A DNA stretch of 64,000 bases from Ridgeia piscesae. Taxonomy: Eukaryota > Annelida > Polychaeta > Sabellida > Siboglinidae. How positions within the stretch are numbered: position 1 is the stretch's first letter; every line of letters starts with the position of its first letter. Made by a program: the position numbers and the translations under genes. Where the stretch lies: the NCBI GenBank assembly GCA_025642075.2, contig JAODUO010000630.1, positions 158,501 through 222,500 on the forward strand. The letters are read 5' to 3'. The notes under the pieces are model-generated. The model saw only the letters and a program-made list of their open reading frames with translations, made no database searches and was not told where the DNA came from. This document shows, piece after piece, positions 50,530 through 63,724 of this stretch.

Positions 50530-50854
50530 TACTTAAAAAAATGTAATCATCATTAAAGGATGTCGTCTTAGGGCCGTGGACATGTCCGCAGTCGAAAGAA
50601 ATCGCCTCCGCGGTTCTGGTGCCTCCGTGAGGCGCCTACGGCTCGCGCCATATTTGCATCGGTGGAATAGCTTTATTTACTTCGACTCGGCGTGTTTAAA
50701 TTGTTCTAAAACACAAATTAAAAATTTCAAATCTGACTTCTTTGTACCGGAAGTGATGTAGAATCACATTGCGAACACATACACATCGATATAAGGTGAA
50801 AAAAACGGTTTTAAGAGGCCGTAATAATTTAGGCCAGTTAAGTATAAGATTACC
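50530..50854 (-). repeat. Right terminal inverted repeat of the Merlin-like element
   Basis: Mirror of 45,181-45,510. Visible differences are one T/C change in the AAAATTT-AAATC stretch, a shorter A run before ACGG, one fewer T after it, and one change near the tip (GTAATC against GTAATG). Confidence 0.9.
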
Positions 50855-50862
50855 CCATGTTT
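50855..50862 (+). repeat. Right target-site duplication
   Basis: CCATGTTT, matching CCATGTTG at 45,173-45,180 in 7 of 8 positions. Confidence 0.65.
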
Positions 50863-53040
50863 TTCTAGTTGTTTCCAGCATCCGGCAGGGTGCTATTAAC
50901 TAACTAGTGATATGGTGTGTATATATTGTGGTTACAATGTTATGATCTTATGGAGTTTCATTGAATTAATCAGTCTTTTTTCAGAATTTGCGCCAAGTCG
51001 ACCTATCTATGGCTTCCAAAGTACTAGTCTATGGCTATGCCTATGGGGTCTATGCTGACATTGAGGGTGCTTGTCGTCCTCAGTGGTTCTTTTACATCCC
51101 AAACTGAGACGGGACAGATTCACGCGGGATACGCATTCCCCAATGTTGACAGCCAGATATTTACACTAAATAGGCCCGATACAATATCTGCCCATGTCAG
51201 GTATTGAATCCGGACCGCCGTACGTGCAGATAATAGTCTTCTAGACTTGTTCAATATTGCAGTCTTCCTTGTCCCATTAGGGGGCCTACGACGTAAGCCT
51301 CGTCAGGTACAGGACTATGACATAGGCGCAGCGCAAATAAATAAGAACACTACGAGTAAGAATACATTCTGCATTTCTTGTAATAGCCAATGCCACCTCT
51401 GTCGATACCAAACACATTGCAGTTGTCGGAGGTACAACATGACTGTTCAAACAGAATACCAAGATTTTTTTAAACAGTCCCCGCTTTTTTTGTAGTCTTT
51501 TCGCAATTTTTAGGGGGCATCTGATGTTCGATGGGTATGGACAATTTACGTTTTACACAGCTGCCCTGTCGTCAGGCCCGTGGACTGCGGTGGAGGTGTG
51601 ATAGGTACGTAGGCATTCCCGCAAAAGCAAGAGTTCCGTTGGAGGAAATGTGTTCTGGGGTGATAGGTGCTATTCGAGGGATTTTGGGGAACATAATGAA
51701 TGGTGCGTGACTCCGGTAAATAATTGATCCACGCGTTGCTGAGAAGATGTCCAAATCGACATGGCAGTAAATAATATTGCGCTCGTATAACACAATTGCT
51801 TTCGTTTGCCTTAAACAGAACTGCATAAATTAAATAAAACTATACCATATGCAGTGTATAAATTAAATTGTAAACAAATCATTAATATTAAGTAAATAAA
51901 TCGTGTAAAAGAGCTGATTTAGAAATAGTCAACAAATAAAGCCAAACCAAGTTATATTAATAGTGCACATATTAATAAAATATTACGGATAAAATTAAAT
52001 ATTAGAATAGCAATGAATACAGGGTCTAAAATCAAACACCAGTCGCCTGCAACGGAGTCCAAATTTGGCACGTCCGAACATGGCTTCGATGGTTGACGTC
52101 TTGTTTGTGTCGCGTGTCACATGTCACAAAGACACTTGTTTGGGCTCTGTGGAAGCGGACAACGTTCTGCATAATTATGACCGATTCGGGCGCTCACGTA
52201 GCGGAACAGTTGATCCATAACAGAGCTAGCCTCGGTTACCCAGGCTCCGTGAGGTGGCAGCACTTTTAAACCCCCAACTATGCCTGTGGAATTAATGAGC
52301 TGCCATTGTTACCGCCAGGGCGGCCTTTCCCCACCCAGATTAGGGTAGAGACGCTGATTGCTTCTCAGGCCACCTATGAAATAAAATTTAAAATAACGAT
52401 ATACTTTTTACAAGATAATGATATCCTATGAAAAGTATTCAACATTAAAGTTATATTAAAAAAAAAACCGGTGAGGTGGCAGCATTGTTTAGCCCCACAC
52501 GGAAAATATTCAAAAGCCGGCAAAGTCACCAGACTGTCTTCCTGGCGTGGTTCCGCAGCCGACCGATAGTCGGTTAAGCGACTATGACAGAGCATGGAAA
52601 TCAGCACCCGGAGACAACATTTGTCTTCTGTGACAGCCGCCTCACTGGGGCTCTGCTGGCTCGTCCAACTGGACCGGACTTAGCGTGTTGTAGTTGACGT
52701 GCAACGCGAATGCTTCCTTCTTGCCCGTTACCTTGTACGCATTGTTGATGGCGCTGGCCACCATATTGGCTGTATTCACAGCATTTATTGACTTCTAGGC
52801 ATGCGCCCCAGTGCCGGTTGTACGGTAGAACAGACGCCCGGGCCAGTAGCCACCATGATGTAACGTTTATGGAGCCACAAAAGCTTTGAGGGTAATTTCT
52901 TTCGTAGCGTTTTGAGACGTACCTTGAGTGATTCGGTGTGCTCCCGTATGACGTCAGCATTCCTATGGATTTGCGTTACGTTGACTATTCCAGCGGACTT
53001 CCATAAGAAGAATGCAGGCCGCGGAGACGAGATACTACCG
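50863..53040. other. Non-coding stretch with unclassified debris
   Basis: No gene I can support. A 14-bp word, GTGAGGTGGCAGCA, occurs at about 52,249 and 52,474, hinting at an unknown dispersed repeat. On the minus strand near 52,640-52,790 about 49 codons read cleanly (for example AINNAYKVTGKKEAFALHV) before a stop. They match no family I know and may be a fragment of an old mobile element. Confidence 0.5.
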
Positions 53041-53047
53041 TAGCTAG

Positions 53048-53400
53048 ATCCTGCGCATTTCGTAGAAGAATCATATGATCAACGAAGAAGTCCGCAACAG
53101 AATTATGCAAGCCATCGGACAATGTGAGGACCTCCTCACACTGAAGAAACGAAAGTTGAGGCGGTATGGTCATGTAACAAGATAAGCTGCCTCACAAACG
53201 CACTCTGCAGGGCACAGTGCCAAGAAGAAGAAAGAAAGGATACTGGAGAAGAGATGAGAAGATATTGGACTGTTTTGACGCTCGGTACCTCGTAGAGGGC
53301 GACAGAAAATCGAAAGAGATGACGGGAGCTGTCAGGAATTGTATCAGTGGTGCCCCAAACGACCGCCTGCCCACGGGACAGTGCGCCAGTGAGTGAGTGC
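53048..53400 (+). pseudogene. Decayed 3' end of an RTE-like LINE polyprotein
   Basis: One frame reads ILRIS-stop-KNHMINEEVRNRI, then LLTLKKRKLRRYGHVTR, then stops. A frame-shifted stretch follows with an Arg/Lys-rich run and a near-terminal GAPNDRLP/CPKRPP-like end. This is the typical C-terminal tail of RTE-type endonuclease/reverse transcriptase proteins (N-EEVR, then KRRKL-W-GHV-R). Stops and shifts show it is inactive. A SINE in the opposite orientation starts about 135 bp downstream. Confidence 0.8.
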
Positions 53401-53535
53401 TTCGGCATGATGGAAATCGCTCTTCTAAATGGTCACTGGTCATGTTTGCTGCGGGGTCCCTATTGTAGAAGGTGGATTGGGAGTGATATCTAATATGATA
53501 CAATACCCGGTCACTCACTGCCCAGAGGCTCCCCA

Positions 53536-53881
53536 CAGTAAAGTAAAGACAAGTTCTTATATAGCGCAGTATCCAGTCCTCAGGACCGTTCAAAGCGCTT
53601 TACACTTTACCTCCCTGACAGACCTGCTCACTCAGACACCATCTCGGCTTCTCTTGGAAGCATCCAACCATAACAAAATTATGCTACAATTAATGCGCGA
53701 AGGCTGCTCTTACACATACCCACCACTGTCTATAGCCAGGTACTCATTTATAGAGCTGAGTGAATTAGAGCAATGTGGAGTGAAACAACTTGCCCAAGTT
53801 TTTAACACCGTAGCACAGGATTCGAACCCGGATTCTCGTGGTCAAGAGTCCGAAGCTCTACCCCTGAGCCATTGCAGGGCC
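53536..53881 (-). repeat. Full-length tRNA-derived SINE with an L2-like tail
   Basis: Minus-strand layout: tRNA-like head with box A (AATGGCTCAGGGGTAGAGC) and box B (CCGGGTTCGAATCC), a middle body (CTGGCTATAGACAGTGGTGGG), then TAAAGCGCTTTGAACGGTCC and GCGCTATATAAGAACTTG, the conserved tail type recognised by L2-like LINEs. It aligns along its whole length with 59,332-59,672. It is a non-coding RNA polymerase III-type retroposon. Confidence 0.9.
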
Positions 53882-55415
53882 CGCACAACATGACTTTCTC
53901 CTTGTTAAACCACGTGGCTTCGTATGCCGAACTCAGTCTGGTCCTGTTCTTCTGCTCTCGCAGCAGAGCATGCTTTATCGATAGCGACAACCGGAAGTCT
54001 TGCTCCTCGTCAAAGTGGCCCCATCCTCGCACGCTAAGGTCGCTGCGGCTGATTGCGTCAATGCCAGCCGACAATACCCTTGGCACACCCGTATGCAAAC
54101 ATCCTTTATAACCTCATCCACTGAAATCGCCCACGAGGAGTGTGGTTGGCTTCCGGTGATGTGATATAATTTTGGGTGATTTCAGCCACACTCTGGTGTT
54201 ACATGTTTATGATGCGAATACCCGATATTTGGGATTTCCACCAGTCGTGTGTCCGTCAAATTGGGGCGGCTATTTGTGCTGTTCCCACGACTGACACAGT
54301 AGCGACTGGCGAAGTCTATTGATATAACTTTATAGTTCGACTCCGCTCACTCCCCCAGGGTGCGCAGACGACCAGCCAGTGGTACTGTTGCGCCGCCCAG
54401 TGATCCATTGCGCAATAAAGATAAAATCATCAATGTCCAGCGAAACAACAAAGCTTTTTCGGTATAAATGGCAAGAGCTGTTCGTTAGCTTTCCTGTGAT
54501 AATTACTGTGAAGAGTTTCTTAAAATGTGGATCAATGCAATAAAATATAACGGTTTTTAAAAAATAATTTTCACGGATTATGGCGCACTACTGTCACATG
54601 ATTTACGCTTGCTATCAAAATATGCCTCAAAACTTGTTTGCCTCGTGTTAATTTGCGACAAATAACTTTGCTGAGAGGTTATATATATCCTAACGAACAG
54701 TAGTATTTATACCATAAATGCTTTGTCTTTTCGCTGCACATTGATGATTTTACATATATCGCGCATGCGCAGAAACGTCAATCGGAACGTTTATAACGCC
54801 GGAAAAAAATGTAAGCGCTACAGCAAGTCTTGTGGGGTGCAACTGGTTGTTTCTAGAGTGTCTCAAAAATTGTTACTTTGGAGGTTTCTTTGAAGAGTCT
54901 GAAGGTTGGTATTCTGGGCAGCCTCGGTGTGGGGTGATACTGACATGTTTGGAGAGTCTCAATGTTGTTGATTTCGCAAGCCTCAAGAGGGATGCTACTG
55001 AAGATTTGCGCTCTCTAAGAGTGGCGTCCCCTACGGAGTCCTGTTGACGGCGACAGATGATGGCGCCACCTTACGGAGTTATGATAATCGATGCCTTGCT
55101 ACCTAATCGCGCTTGTTGGGCGGTCGTTTCTAAAGACGACCCGCTAAGCAAATACGAAGAAGATGTGTGGACAAGAAAGCCAGTGGCTAATCGATGGTCA
55201 AATGATTACTCATGTATGTGCAACCAATCTTTTGAGACGCTGATCAGTTGTAAATTAAACAGTGTGATTATCCATTTATGATTTTACATATTATAGGGCC
55301 TATAATAATTATAGCGACGTGACATGTTGTTCTCGGGATCTTTAAGCACTACAGGAATCTGGAGCTACACTCTGGTTTGACTCAATTCAGTGATGAAGGA
55401 GATCCGTTTGGCCAA
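53882..55415. other. Non-coding stretch
   Basis: No supported gene. Short open frames near 54,832 and 55,057 have no family resemblance and no splice-site support that I could defend. Confidence 0.55.
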
Positions 55416-55988
55416 CGAGCCACTTCACCCTCTAGAGCCACTTCAAATACTGGAGCTACTTCACCCTGTAGAGCCACTCCATATTCTGGAGCTACTTCCC
55501 TGTAGAGCCACTTCACCCTCTGGAGCCATTTCACCCTTTGGAACCATTTCAACCTCTCGAGTCACTTCACCCTCTGGAGCCACTTTACCCACTGGAGCCA
55601 TTTCACCCTCTGAAGTCATTTCACCCTGTGGAGCCACTTCACCCTGTGGAGTCACTTTACCCCATTTGGAGCCATTTTCACCCCCTTCCCCCAGGGGGTT
55701 TACCCCTTCCCCCTCCCCCTGGAGCCACTTCACCCTGTGGAGCCACTTCACCCTGTGGAGCCACCTCACCCTGTGGAGCCACTACACCCTGTGGAGCCAC
55801 CTCACCCTGTGGAGCCACTTCACCCTGTGGAGTCACTTTACCCCATGGAGCCATTTCACATGCTGGAGTCACTTCACCCTCTGGAGTCACTTCACCCTCT
55901 GGAGTCACTTCACCCTCTGGAGCCATTTCACCCTCTGAAGTCATTTCACCCTATGGAGCCACTTCACCCTCTGGAGCCAATTCATCCT
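55416..55988 (+). repeat. 18-bp minisatellite, about 31 units
   Basis: The unit is of the type CCACTTCACCCTGTGGAG, with T/C and G/C variants. It is interrupted at about 55,676-55,722 by a C-rich block whose minus strand holds several runs of 4-5 G. Because 18 is divisible by three, frames stay open in several phases on both strands (Glu-Pro-Leu-His-Pro, Ser-Pro-Ser-Gly-Ala-Thr and so on). I treat these as artefacts. Confidence 0.95.
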
Positions 55989-56479
55989 GTTCCTCAGCAT
56001 TGCAAGTAAATCAGTGTCGCAGTTGTTCAGTCACTGACGACAGTCGTTGAGCGTCCTTAACAGGCATCAGTCGCTCTTCGGGGAAATTGATCAACAACCG
56101 TTCACTCAACATCAGCAGACCTCTCCGTATCACTCCTGATGTCTTTGCAACCACTTTCTGTCCGATGTCGTTTCATTTAAACATACGTCTCTACTATTAC
56201 ATGCCAAGTCGTTTCGTGTAAGTGACCGTCGTACTTACAGGGTTTTTCTGTAGGCGCGCCGACTCTTTGGAAACGCTTCATCTTAGTGCTAGATCACTAT
56301 TACAACAATCCGCCTTTATTTAAAAAACTTAGCCTGGTAACCAGCTTATCCACTCACGTTCCCTGCCTATCCTTCCACTCGTTAACAACTGGCGTAGTCT
56401 GATCAACTCCCACACTGACCAGCCTGTTTTTCTTATTGCCCCTCTGACCTCGGTTTGGTTTGGAACAATAGTAGTTATC

Positions 56480-58114
<1,635 letters not shown>

Positions 58115-58193
58115 ACTCACTCACTCACTCACTCACTCACTCACTCACTCACTCACTCACTCACCCAACCACCCACACACTCACCAACACACA

Positions 58194-58282
<89 letters not shown>

Positions 58283-58321
58283 ACACACACACCACACACA
58301 CACCACACACACCACACACCA

Positions 58322-58389
<68 letters not shown>

Positions 58390-58478
58390 CACACACACAC
58401 ACACACACACAACACCACCACCACCACCACCACAACCAACCACCAACCACCACCACCACCACACACACACACACACAC
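58115..58478 (+). repeat. Compound microsatellite (CACT)n-(CA)n-(ACC)n
   Basis: (CACT)n at 58,115-58,164, (CA)n with ACC breaks at 58,190-58,414, and (ACC)/(AACC) units at 58,413-58,461, ending in (CA)n. Open Cys-Val frames on the minus strand are artefacts. Confidence 0.95.
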
Positions 58479-58630
58479 TGTGAACTCCTGGCTCATTTTT
58501 ATTCCAACAATTTCGTTTTGAAATATTCAGCATGACGATGACCTTGTTTATGTTAACTTCATTTGACGGCTAACGACAAGAGTTAAAAGTAGCAAAAACG
58601 CTGTTGAACATGTGTGATAACATAACTTCG

Positions 58631-58690
58631 GAAGACAGAGAAAGAGAGAAAGAGAGAAAGATAGAGAGAGATACAGAGAGAGAGGGGGGG
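58631..58690 (+). repeat. Purine (AG/AAAG) simple repeat
   Basis: GAGA and GAAA units end in a run of G. This is a polypurine tract. Confidence 0.85.
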
Positions 58691-59331
58691 AATTAGGAAG
58701 AGAAGAAACACGTCAACCGAGCCATGGACCGAGCCATGGGCGTATGTGGCTATCCATACATCTCATCTGGATCTCCAAGATGGAGAATTAACATATTCAC
58801 ATTACAGATTAAGTATGAAGGACGCACGTAAACCCACCTAGAACGAACACTCACATTTTACATCGTCGGTTCCACGGAAGGGTTATTCTTCTGCGCTTGT
58901 AGCCATCTTCCGGTGCATTATTCCTCATCTCACGTAAAATTGCAACTCTAGAATTATTGCCTTTTCTCGTCACGTCTTACTGCATACATTTTGGAGAGCG
59001 ACCGCTTGAATTGTCACCCTCGGCGGCACCTGCTCACCGTTCCCATCTACAACCTATGTCGCTTCTATGTCTCAACTCACCACATTTGTTTTTATGTTTT
59101 TTGACGTTGTGAGATTATAAATGTACCCCCGTTCATTTATTACGAGGTTTATATGGAACCACGTGTTAAAATGAAATCGTGGATGTTTATGTTATTTAAA
59201 ATTATCCGCCTCCATTACTCTTGTCCTAGGCATTTAAAAAGGAATATTAGAAAAGCCAAATTGTACAACACATTTAAGATCACTGTTAATAACAATAAAG
59301 AAATACTGAATTGACCATGTTTGATTTATTC
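58691..59331. other. Non-coding stretch
   Basis: Nothing recognisable. Confidence 0.55.
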
Positions 59332-59672
59332 CAGTAAAGTGAAAAAGGTAAGTTCTTATATAGCGCAGTATCCAATCGCCAGGATTGTTCAAAGCGCTTT
59401 ACACTTTACTTCCCTGGCAGACCTGTTCAATCAGACACCATCTGAACTTCTCTTAGAAGCATTCAACCTTATATGCTGCAATTGATGCGCGAAGGCTGCT
59501 CCAATACATACCCACCACTGTCTATAGCCAGGTATTCTTTTATACAGCTGAGTGAACTGGAGCAATGAAGAGTGAAAAAACGTGCCCAAAGTTTTAACAC
59601 CGCAGCACATGATTCGAACCCGGGTCCTCTTAGTCGAGAGTCCGAAGCTCTACCCCTGAGCCACTGCGCTCT
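59332..59672 (-). repeat. Full-length tRNA-derived SINE with an L2-like tail, second copy
   Basis: Same family and orientation as 53,536-53,881. On the minus strand it has box A (CAGTGGCTCAGGGGTAGAGC), box B (CCCGGGTTCGAATC), the shared body, then AAAGCGCTTTGAACAATCC and GCGCTATATAAGAACTTACC. Both copies end in an ACTTTACTG word. No clear target duplication was found. Confidence 0.9.
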
Positions 59673-61266
59673 ACAAAGTGTGGACAACGTTTTGCATAGT
59701 TTTTTGTTTTTATTTATAAAACACTGTAAATAACTGTTTATAACTCACTGCACACATTGAACGTGTAAAAGTAATTTTTTTTTAGAGGAAGGGGTCTATT
59801 GTCCACGTCATAGTGACTGGACATCCGGTCCACATACAACTCACGTCCACTTGCAAAATCACACCGTCCCCCGTTATGCGTGCCACCCACCCACAACCCA
59901 AACAGTATCTCCACTGCGCTGGGGTTTGCACCACTTAAAGTGATTTATATCCACTACAACAAAAACGAAATTTGAATAACATATACTTACCATACACTAA
60001 ATACGTTTAACGATGTATTTCTGTCCACCGTCGACTTATTGAATAACGGCTTTAGAAACATATACGTGTTAATTGTGTTATTTAATAATATTTACATGTT
60101 AATTGTGTTGGGCCTACTCAACACGTAATGATTGCTGTGTTATTTTGTCTTCGCGGCATGCTAGTAAACAATCCACCACAGGGCTTAGTTATTTCATATA
60201 CAGGCAAGTATTGTTTTATTTCATCATGATTTGTAAAACACCTACGCAAAATAAACTGTACCAACAAAAACCGAACTAGTTAATCTATATTCCGGCTGCT
60301 GATAAGACACAGCTGTGCTCGTGTGGATTTACAATTATGCATTACATTAAATCATCGACAATAAAAAATAATTTCACTGACCAATGAATGATGCAATGTA
60401 ACCACGAATCCTAAGATTAACATACGCATTCGGTACTTTGCTAAATTAAGTATGTAATTATGTAATTCACATTTATAAAACAAAAATCAATTATTGTCGA
60501 AAACATTCGCACACCCAGACATAATATTCTTCGACATTCCATATTTTTGCGGACATTTGCTTTGATGGAGCTGTCATGTTGTCACTTTTAAAGGGATACG
60601 TGTAAATGCGTGTAATTCGAATCTCGTTAAAGACAAGAGTGCGCAGTGGCATAAATAGCAATTAATATCGATTTTGCTAACTATATCGGAGGAGGCTCAC
60701 TAGCGGCCGGCAGGGTCGTTCTATTTACGAATCTGTCACGTAGACTTCGTCGAATCGTCTTCCGATTCCGGGATAATTGCCTTCCGTCGATTATCCAACA
60801 GATCGCGTCATGCGTCAAAATCGGCGGGGAGACCGTCTTGATGTGCGAGGGAGAGGGTAAATACGTGGCGGCTCGGGCGGAGAGCCCGGGCGGACACAGA
60901 GGGGAGAGACACGTCATTCGTGCAGTTGTAGTCCTTGATGCTCGCCAAAAAACCTCCGCAGGCAATTGAATACATTTATTTATTCGGTAGTTTGAGCCGT
61001 AGCTTCAGCATGACTCTGCTTTTGGGTTCTGACATTGGAAGACATGAGATGGGGTGGTCTTTAAAACACATTTCGCCGACGCACTATCATAATTATAGCT
61101 TCTTCTAAACTGAGTACGCCAAAGTCTAAACGTATTGGCTTCCTGGTTACATTTTCTCTGTCGCTTTTGCGATCGTCGGTTTTTGTTGTGGTGAACAAAA
61201 TCGTGTTTTGATAGTTGAACTTCTGCGTCAGGTTAAGGTGACCGCTCTTGGCAGGACGATGTGTTG
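59673..61266. other. Non-coding stretch, GC-richer at 60,680-60,960
   Basis: Mostly AT-rich. A CpG-rich patch at 60,680-60,960 has a 94-codon minus-strand frame with no family resemblance. The patch might be regulatory DNA for the module just downstream (inference). Confidence 0.45.
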
Positions 61267-61612
61267 CTTCGGTTGCTGCTCAACGCCGATGCGGCTTTTC
61301 AAGATTGTTCGAAAGTACACCTTTGATTGGCACGCACAAACATGGCATCTGTGCGCGGGAGTTCAACAGCCGATGTGACGGAGGCTTTGTCTTCGGTCGG
61401 AATAGTGTCCGTTAATTCTGTGAAACTATCGATTGTGACGAGAAGCCGGGCGGCGGTCAAGCGTGAGGCCATGGGCGGTTACGGCTAAAGAGAGCGTTGA
61501 TGCGGCCGCCCAACCTCCTGTGAAAAGCCACGATCAATGCTCACGGACGGAGCACATTGGAATTATGCGTTGCAATCTTACACATTACAGTTGAGGAAAC
61601 GTGAACAATCGC
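61267..61612 (+). pseudogene. Duplicated short-ORF module, copy 1 (frame shortened)
   Basis: This aligns along its length with 62,547-62,882. An inverted CCAAT box (TTGATTGG), then ACAAACATGGC with A at -3 and G at +4, opens a 48-codon frame (61,342-61,488) starting MASVRGSSTADVTEALSSVG. Compared with copy 2 it carries one extra base near 61,470-61,482, so the reading frame reaches TAA early. The homologous sequence continues beyond (GATGCGGCCGC, CACGATCAATGC, GGACGGAGCACATTGGA). Unrecognised protein. It could be a broken paralogue, an alternative first exon or part of an unknown repeat. Confidence 0.5.
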
Positions 61613-62609
61613 TGACGTTATTGACGTTATCCACATTTCACCAAGTCGTTTAGATGTTTGGTATATAAGTATCAACACAATTATATAGGGTGAGAATAAT
61701 TGCAGACTTTATATCGGTTAGGCATTCTGGCATCCGGTTGACCCTCCAAAATGTTCTCTTAAAATATTATCTCAGAAAATGAAAGCAGGGCTTAAGAGGA
61801 AAACGAAAGCACAAATATGAGATGCTGCAAAGCAGTTTATACAGTTTCTGTTGTAGTAAAGAGCGGACGCATATTTAAAAAAAAGATTAGAGGTGCAAAC
61901 ATACACTCAACATTTGCCATTTAATTTGTTATTACATAACAGGAATAAGACATTGATGTCAGTTGAGTTGCCGTTACGATATTCAGCAACATGTTCTCAT
62001 TTGAAATGGTGTTTGATTTCTGTGTTCATATCGCATTAAAAAATATGTGAGACACAGAGCAGTCACAGTAGCTGACATGTTTGTTCAAAAACGAGCGTAA
62101 GCTTCTGCTATTCTACGTGTGTGTCCGAGCATACTTCCGTTAGTTCCGCATGCATGTAACTGAACTTGTGTAGGAGTGCTGACGAGCCAATTACTTGGGT
62201 GAATCGTAGTTTAAGGGTTTCTAAGTTTCATCCGAAATCCCCGGTGTGTGAGATCTTGGTCGTCATCGCTGCCTATGGCTGGCCGGGCGGGCATCCTTTG
62301 ACGAGGTAGCTTAACCAAACTTGCAGCTTGATTTTCTATAGAATCATTGTAGCTATCCGTGTGAATTGTATAGGCCTAGTCTGATATAGGGGCGGCGCTA
62401 ATCAGAAAATAATAATAGGTGTAATTTCCACACTGGGATAACTCCGATAATGGCCAAAATTGTCTCGATTCATTTCATTGATCTTCGTTCATACTAGCGG
62501 CGAGTGATTATCCAACCGATGCTTATAATCAAGGTCAATTTTGCCGTGTGCTTCTTCGTTGTCGTCCAGGATTATTCGAACGTACACGTTTGATTGGGCG
62601 CACACAAAC

Positions 62610-62855
62610 ATGGCATCTGTGCGCGGCAGTTCAACAGCCGATATGACGGAGGCTTTGTCTCGGATCGGAATAGTTTCCGTTAATTCTGTGAAACCATCGA
62701 TTGTGACGAAAAGTCGGCCTTCGATCAGACGTGAGACAATGGTGGCTAAGGCTAAAGAGAATGTTGATGCGGCCGCTCAGCCTCCTGTGAACTGCCACGA
62801 TCAATGCGAACGGACGGAGCACATTGGACGGTGTCTTGATCTCTTGCACATTTAA
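62610..62855 (+). CDS. Hypothetical 81-residue protein or first exon, module copy 2
   Basis: The ATG at 62,610 has a strong context (A at -3, G at +4) and lies just after an inverted CCAAT box (TTTGATTGG), the same arrangement as in copy 1. The 81 codons start MASVRGSSTADMTEALSRIG, have a small, polar, Ser/Val/Lys-rich make-up and end in a Cys/His/Glu-rich segment (NCHDQCERTEHIGRC), then TAA. No signal peptide or membrane segment. Between the copies most changes in the shared part are conservative (V/M, V/I, R/K, K/R), which mildly supports past selection on protein. I do not recognise the family. It may be a small gene, the first exon of a larger one, or repeat-borne. Confidence 0.4.
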   Translation: MASVRGSSTADMTEALSRIGIVSVNSVKPSIVTKSRPSIRRETMVAKAKENVDAAAQPPVNCHDQCERTEHIGRCLDLLHI

Positions 62856-63105
62856 ATCGTGAAAACGTGTGACAATCGTCGACACTTTGATGGATTCAGT
62901 ATATGTAAAAGATAATAGGTTGAATAGACACTGAAACTATCTGGTTTAGTGTCGCTAATATTATTTCCTGTTTTTTCGTCGTGTTAGTTAAATGGACATC
63001 TTTTATGACAACTCGCTATGGTATATATGTTGGGAGTGAAATTTATTGAAACAAGAATACAAATGTTACATTTTAAACGTAACAAGTGGTTATGTCCAGT
63101 CGATG

Positions 63106-63139
63106 ACATGCACACGCACGCACGCACGCACGCGCACAC

Positions 63140-63227
<88 letters not shown>

Positions 63228-63237
63228 CACACACACG
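63106..63237 (+). repeat. (CA)n/(CACG)n microsatellite
   Basis: (CACG) blocks flank a (CA) block. Open frames on both strands are artefacts. Confidence 0.95.
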
Positions 63238-63724
63238 ACACGTGTGTTACGTACAGTCGTTAAAATGAAATACACTAATTTAACGAACATTTAATAAAAT
63301 CCACAAACGTTATGGTTCCACAACTGGTTACATATAATCGTTACGTACAAACAATCGATGAAAGACATAGACGTGACTTAGCAACAACACCACAATATAC
63401 ATGTCTATATAAACATGGCCTACTGCCGAGGCTCACGGTAAGTAAGTGGCCTTGTTTCGATCGGTCGGCAGACTGTATAGATAGCACTGATCCTGAAAGC
63501 CCTGTTTTATCACATGCATGGCGACGTTTCTAATTACTTCGTTCGACTGATGGAGCTCATTAACAAGAGTGCTTCGCGCAGGAAATGAACAAAGCTACCG
63601 CGCCAGGGTTGTGAATACATTAGGTTTGGGATGAGCGGGTGCAATGCCACGGTGTCCAGCTAGATCAAGCTGATTATGTCGTGGTAACTGAAAAGTGCAA
63701 GTTTATGCATCAACAACATCGTAG

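Larger units (their letters stand above)
45181..50854 (+). mobile_element. Merlin/IS1595-type DNA transposon with about 325-bp inverted termini
   Basis: The element is bounded by long terminal inverted repeats (45,181-45,510 and 50,530-50,854), starts GGTAAT and ends ATTACC, and is flanked by a near-perfect 8-bp duplication. Its plus-strand frame at 48,965-49,627 carries an IS1595-like DDE transposase core, the defining protein of the eukaryotic Merlin superfamily. Over about 310 aligned bases the arms differ by about two substitutions and two homopolymer length changes, which implies a young insertion. The interior also carries older debris: a dead LINE reverse-transcriptase piece, 53-bp and 124-bp repeats, and a CGTT-rich tandem repeat. 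The element is larger than a minimal Merlin, so capture of host sequence or a nested origin is likely. Confidence 0.8.

Noticed and set aside
52601..52960. 119-codon minus-strand frame
   Set aside because: No family resemblance, and an overlapping phase reads more coherently for about 49 codons. Probably debris of an old element, so noted only as part of the non-coding stretch.
55390..56050. Pro/Leu/His-rich 182- and 170-codon frames
   Set aside because: Products of the 18-bp repeat. Several phases are open at once on both strands.
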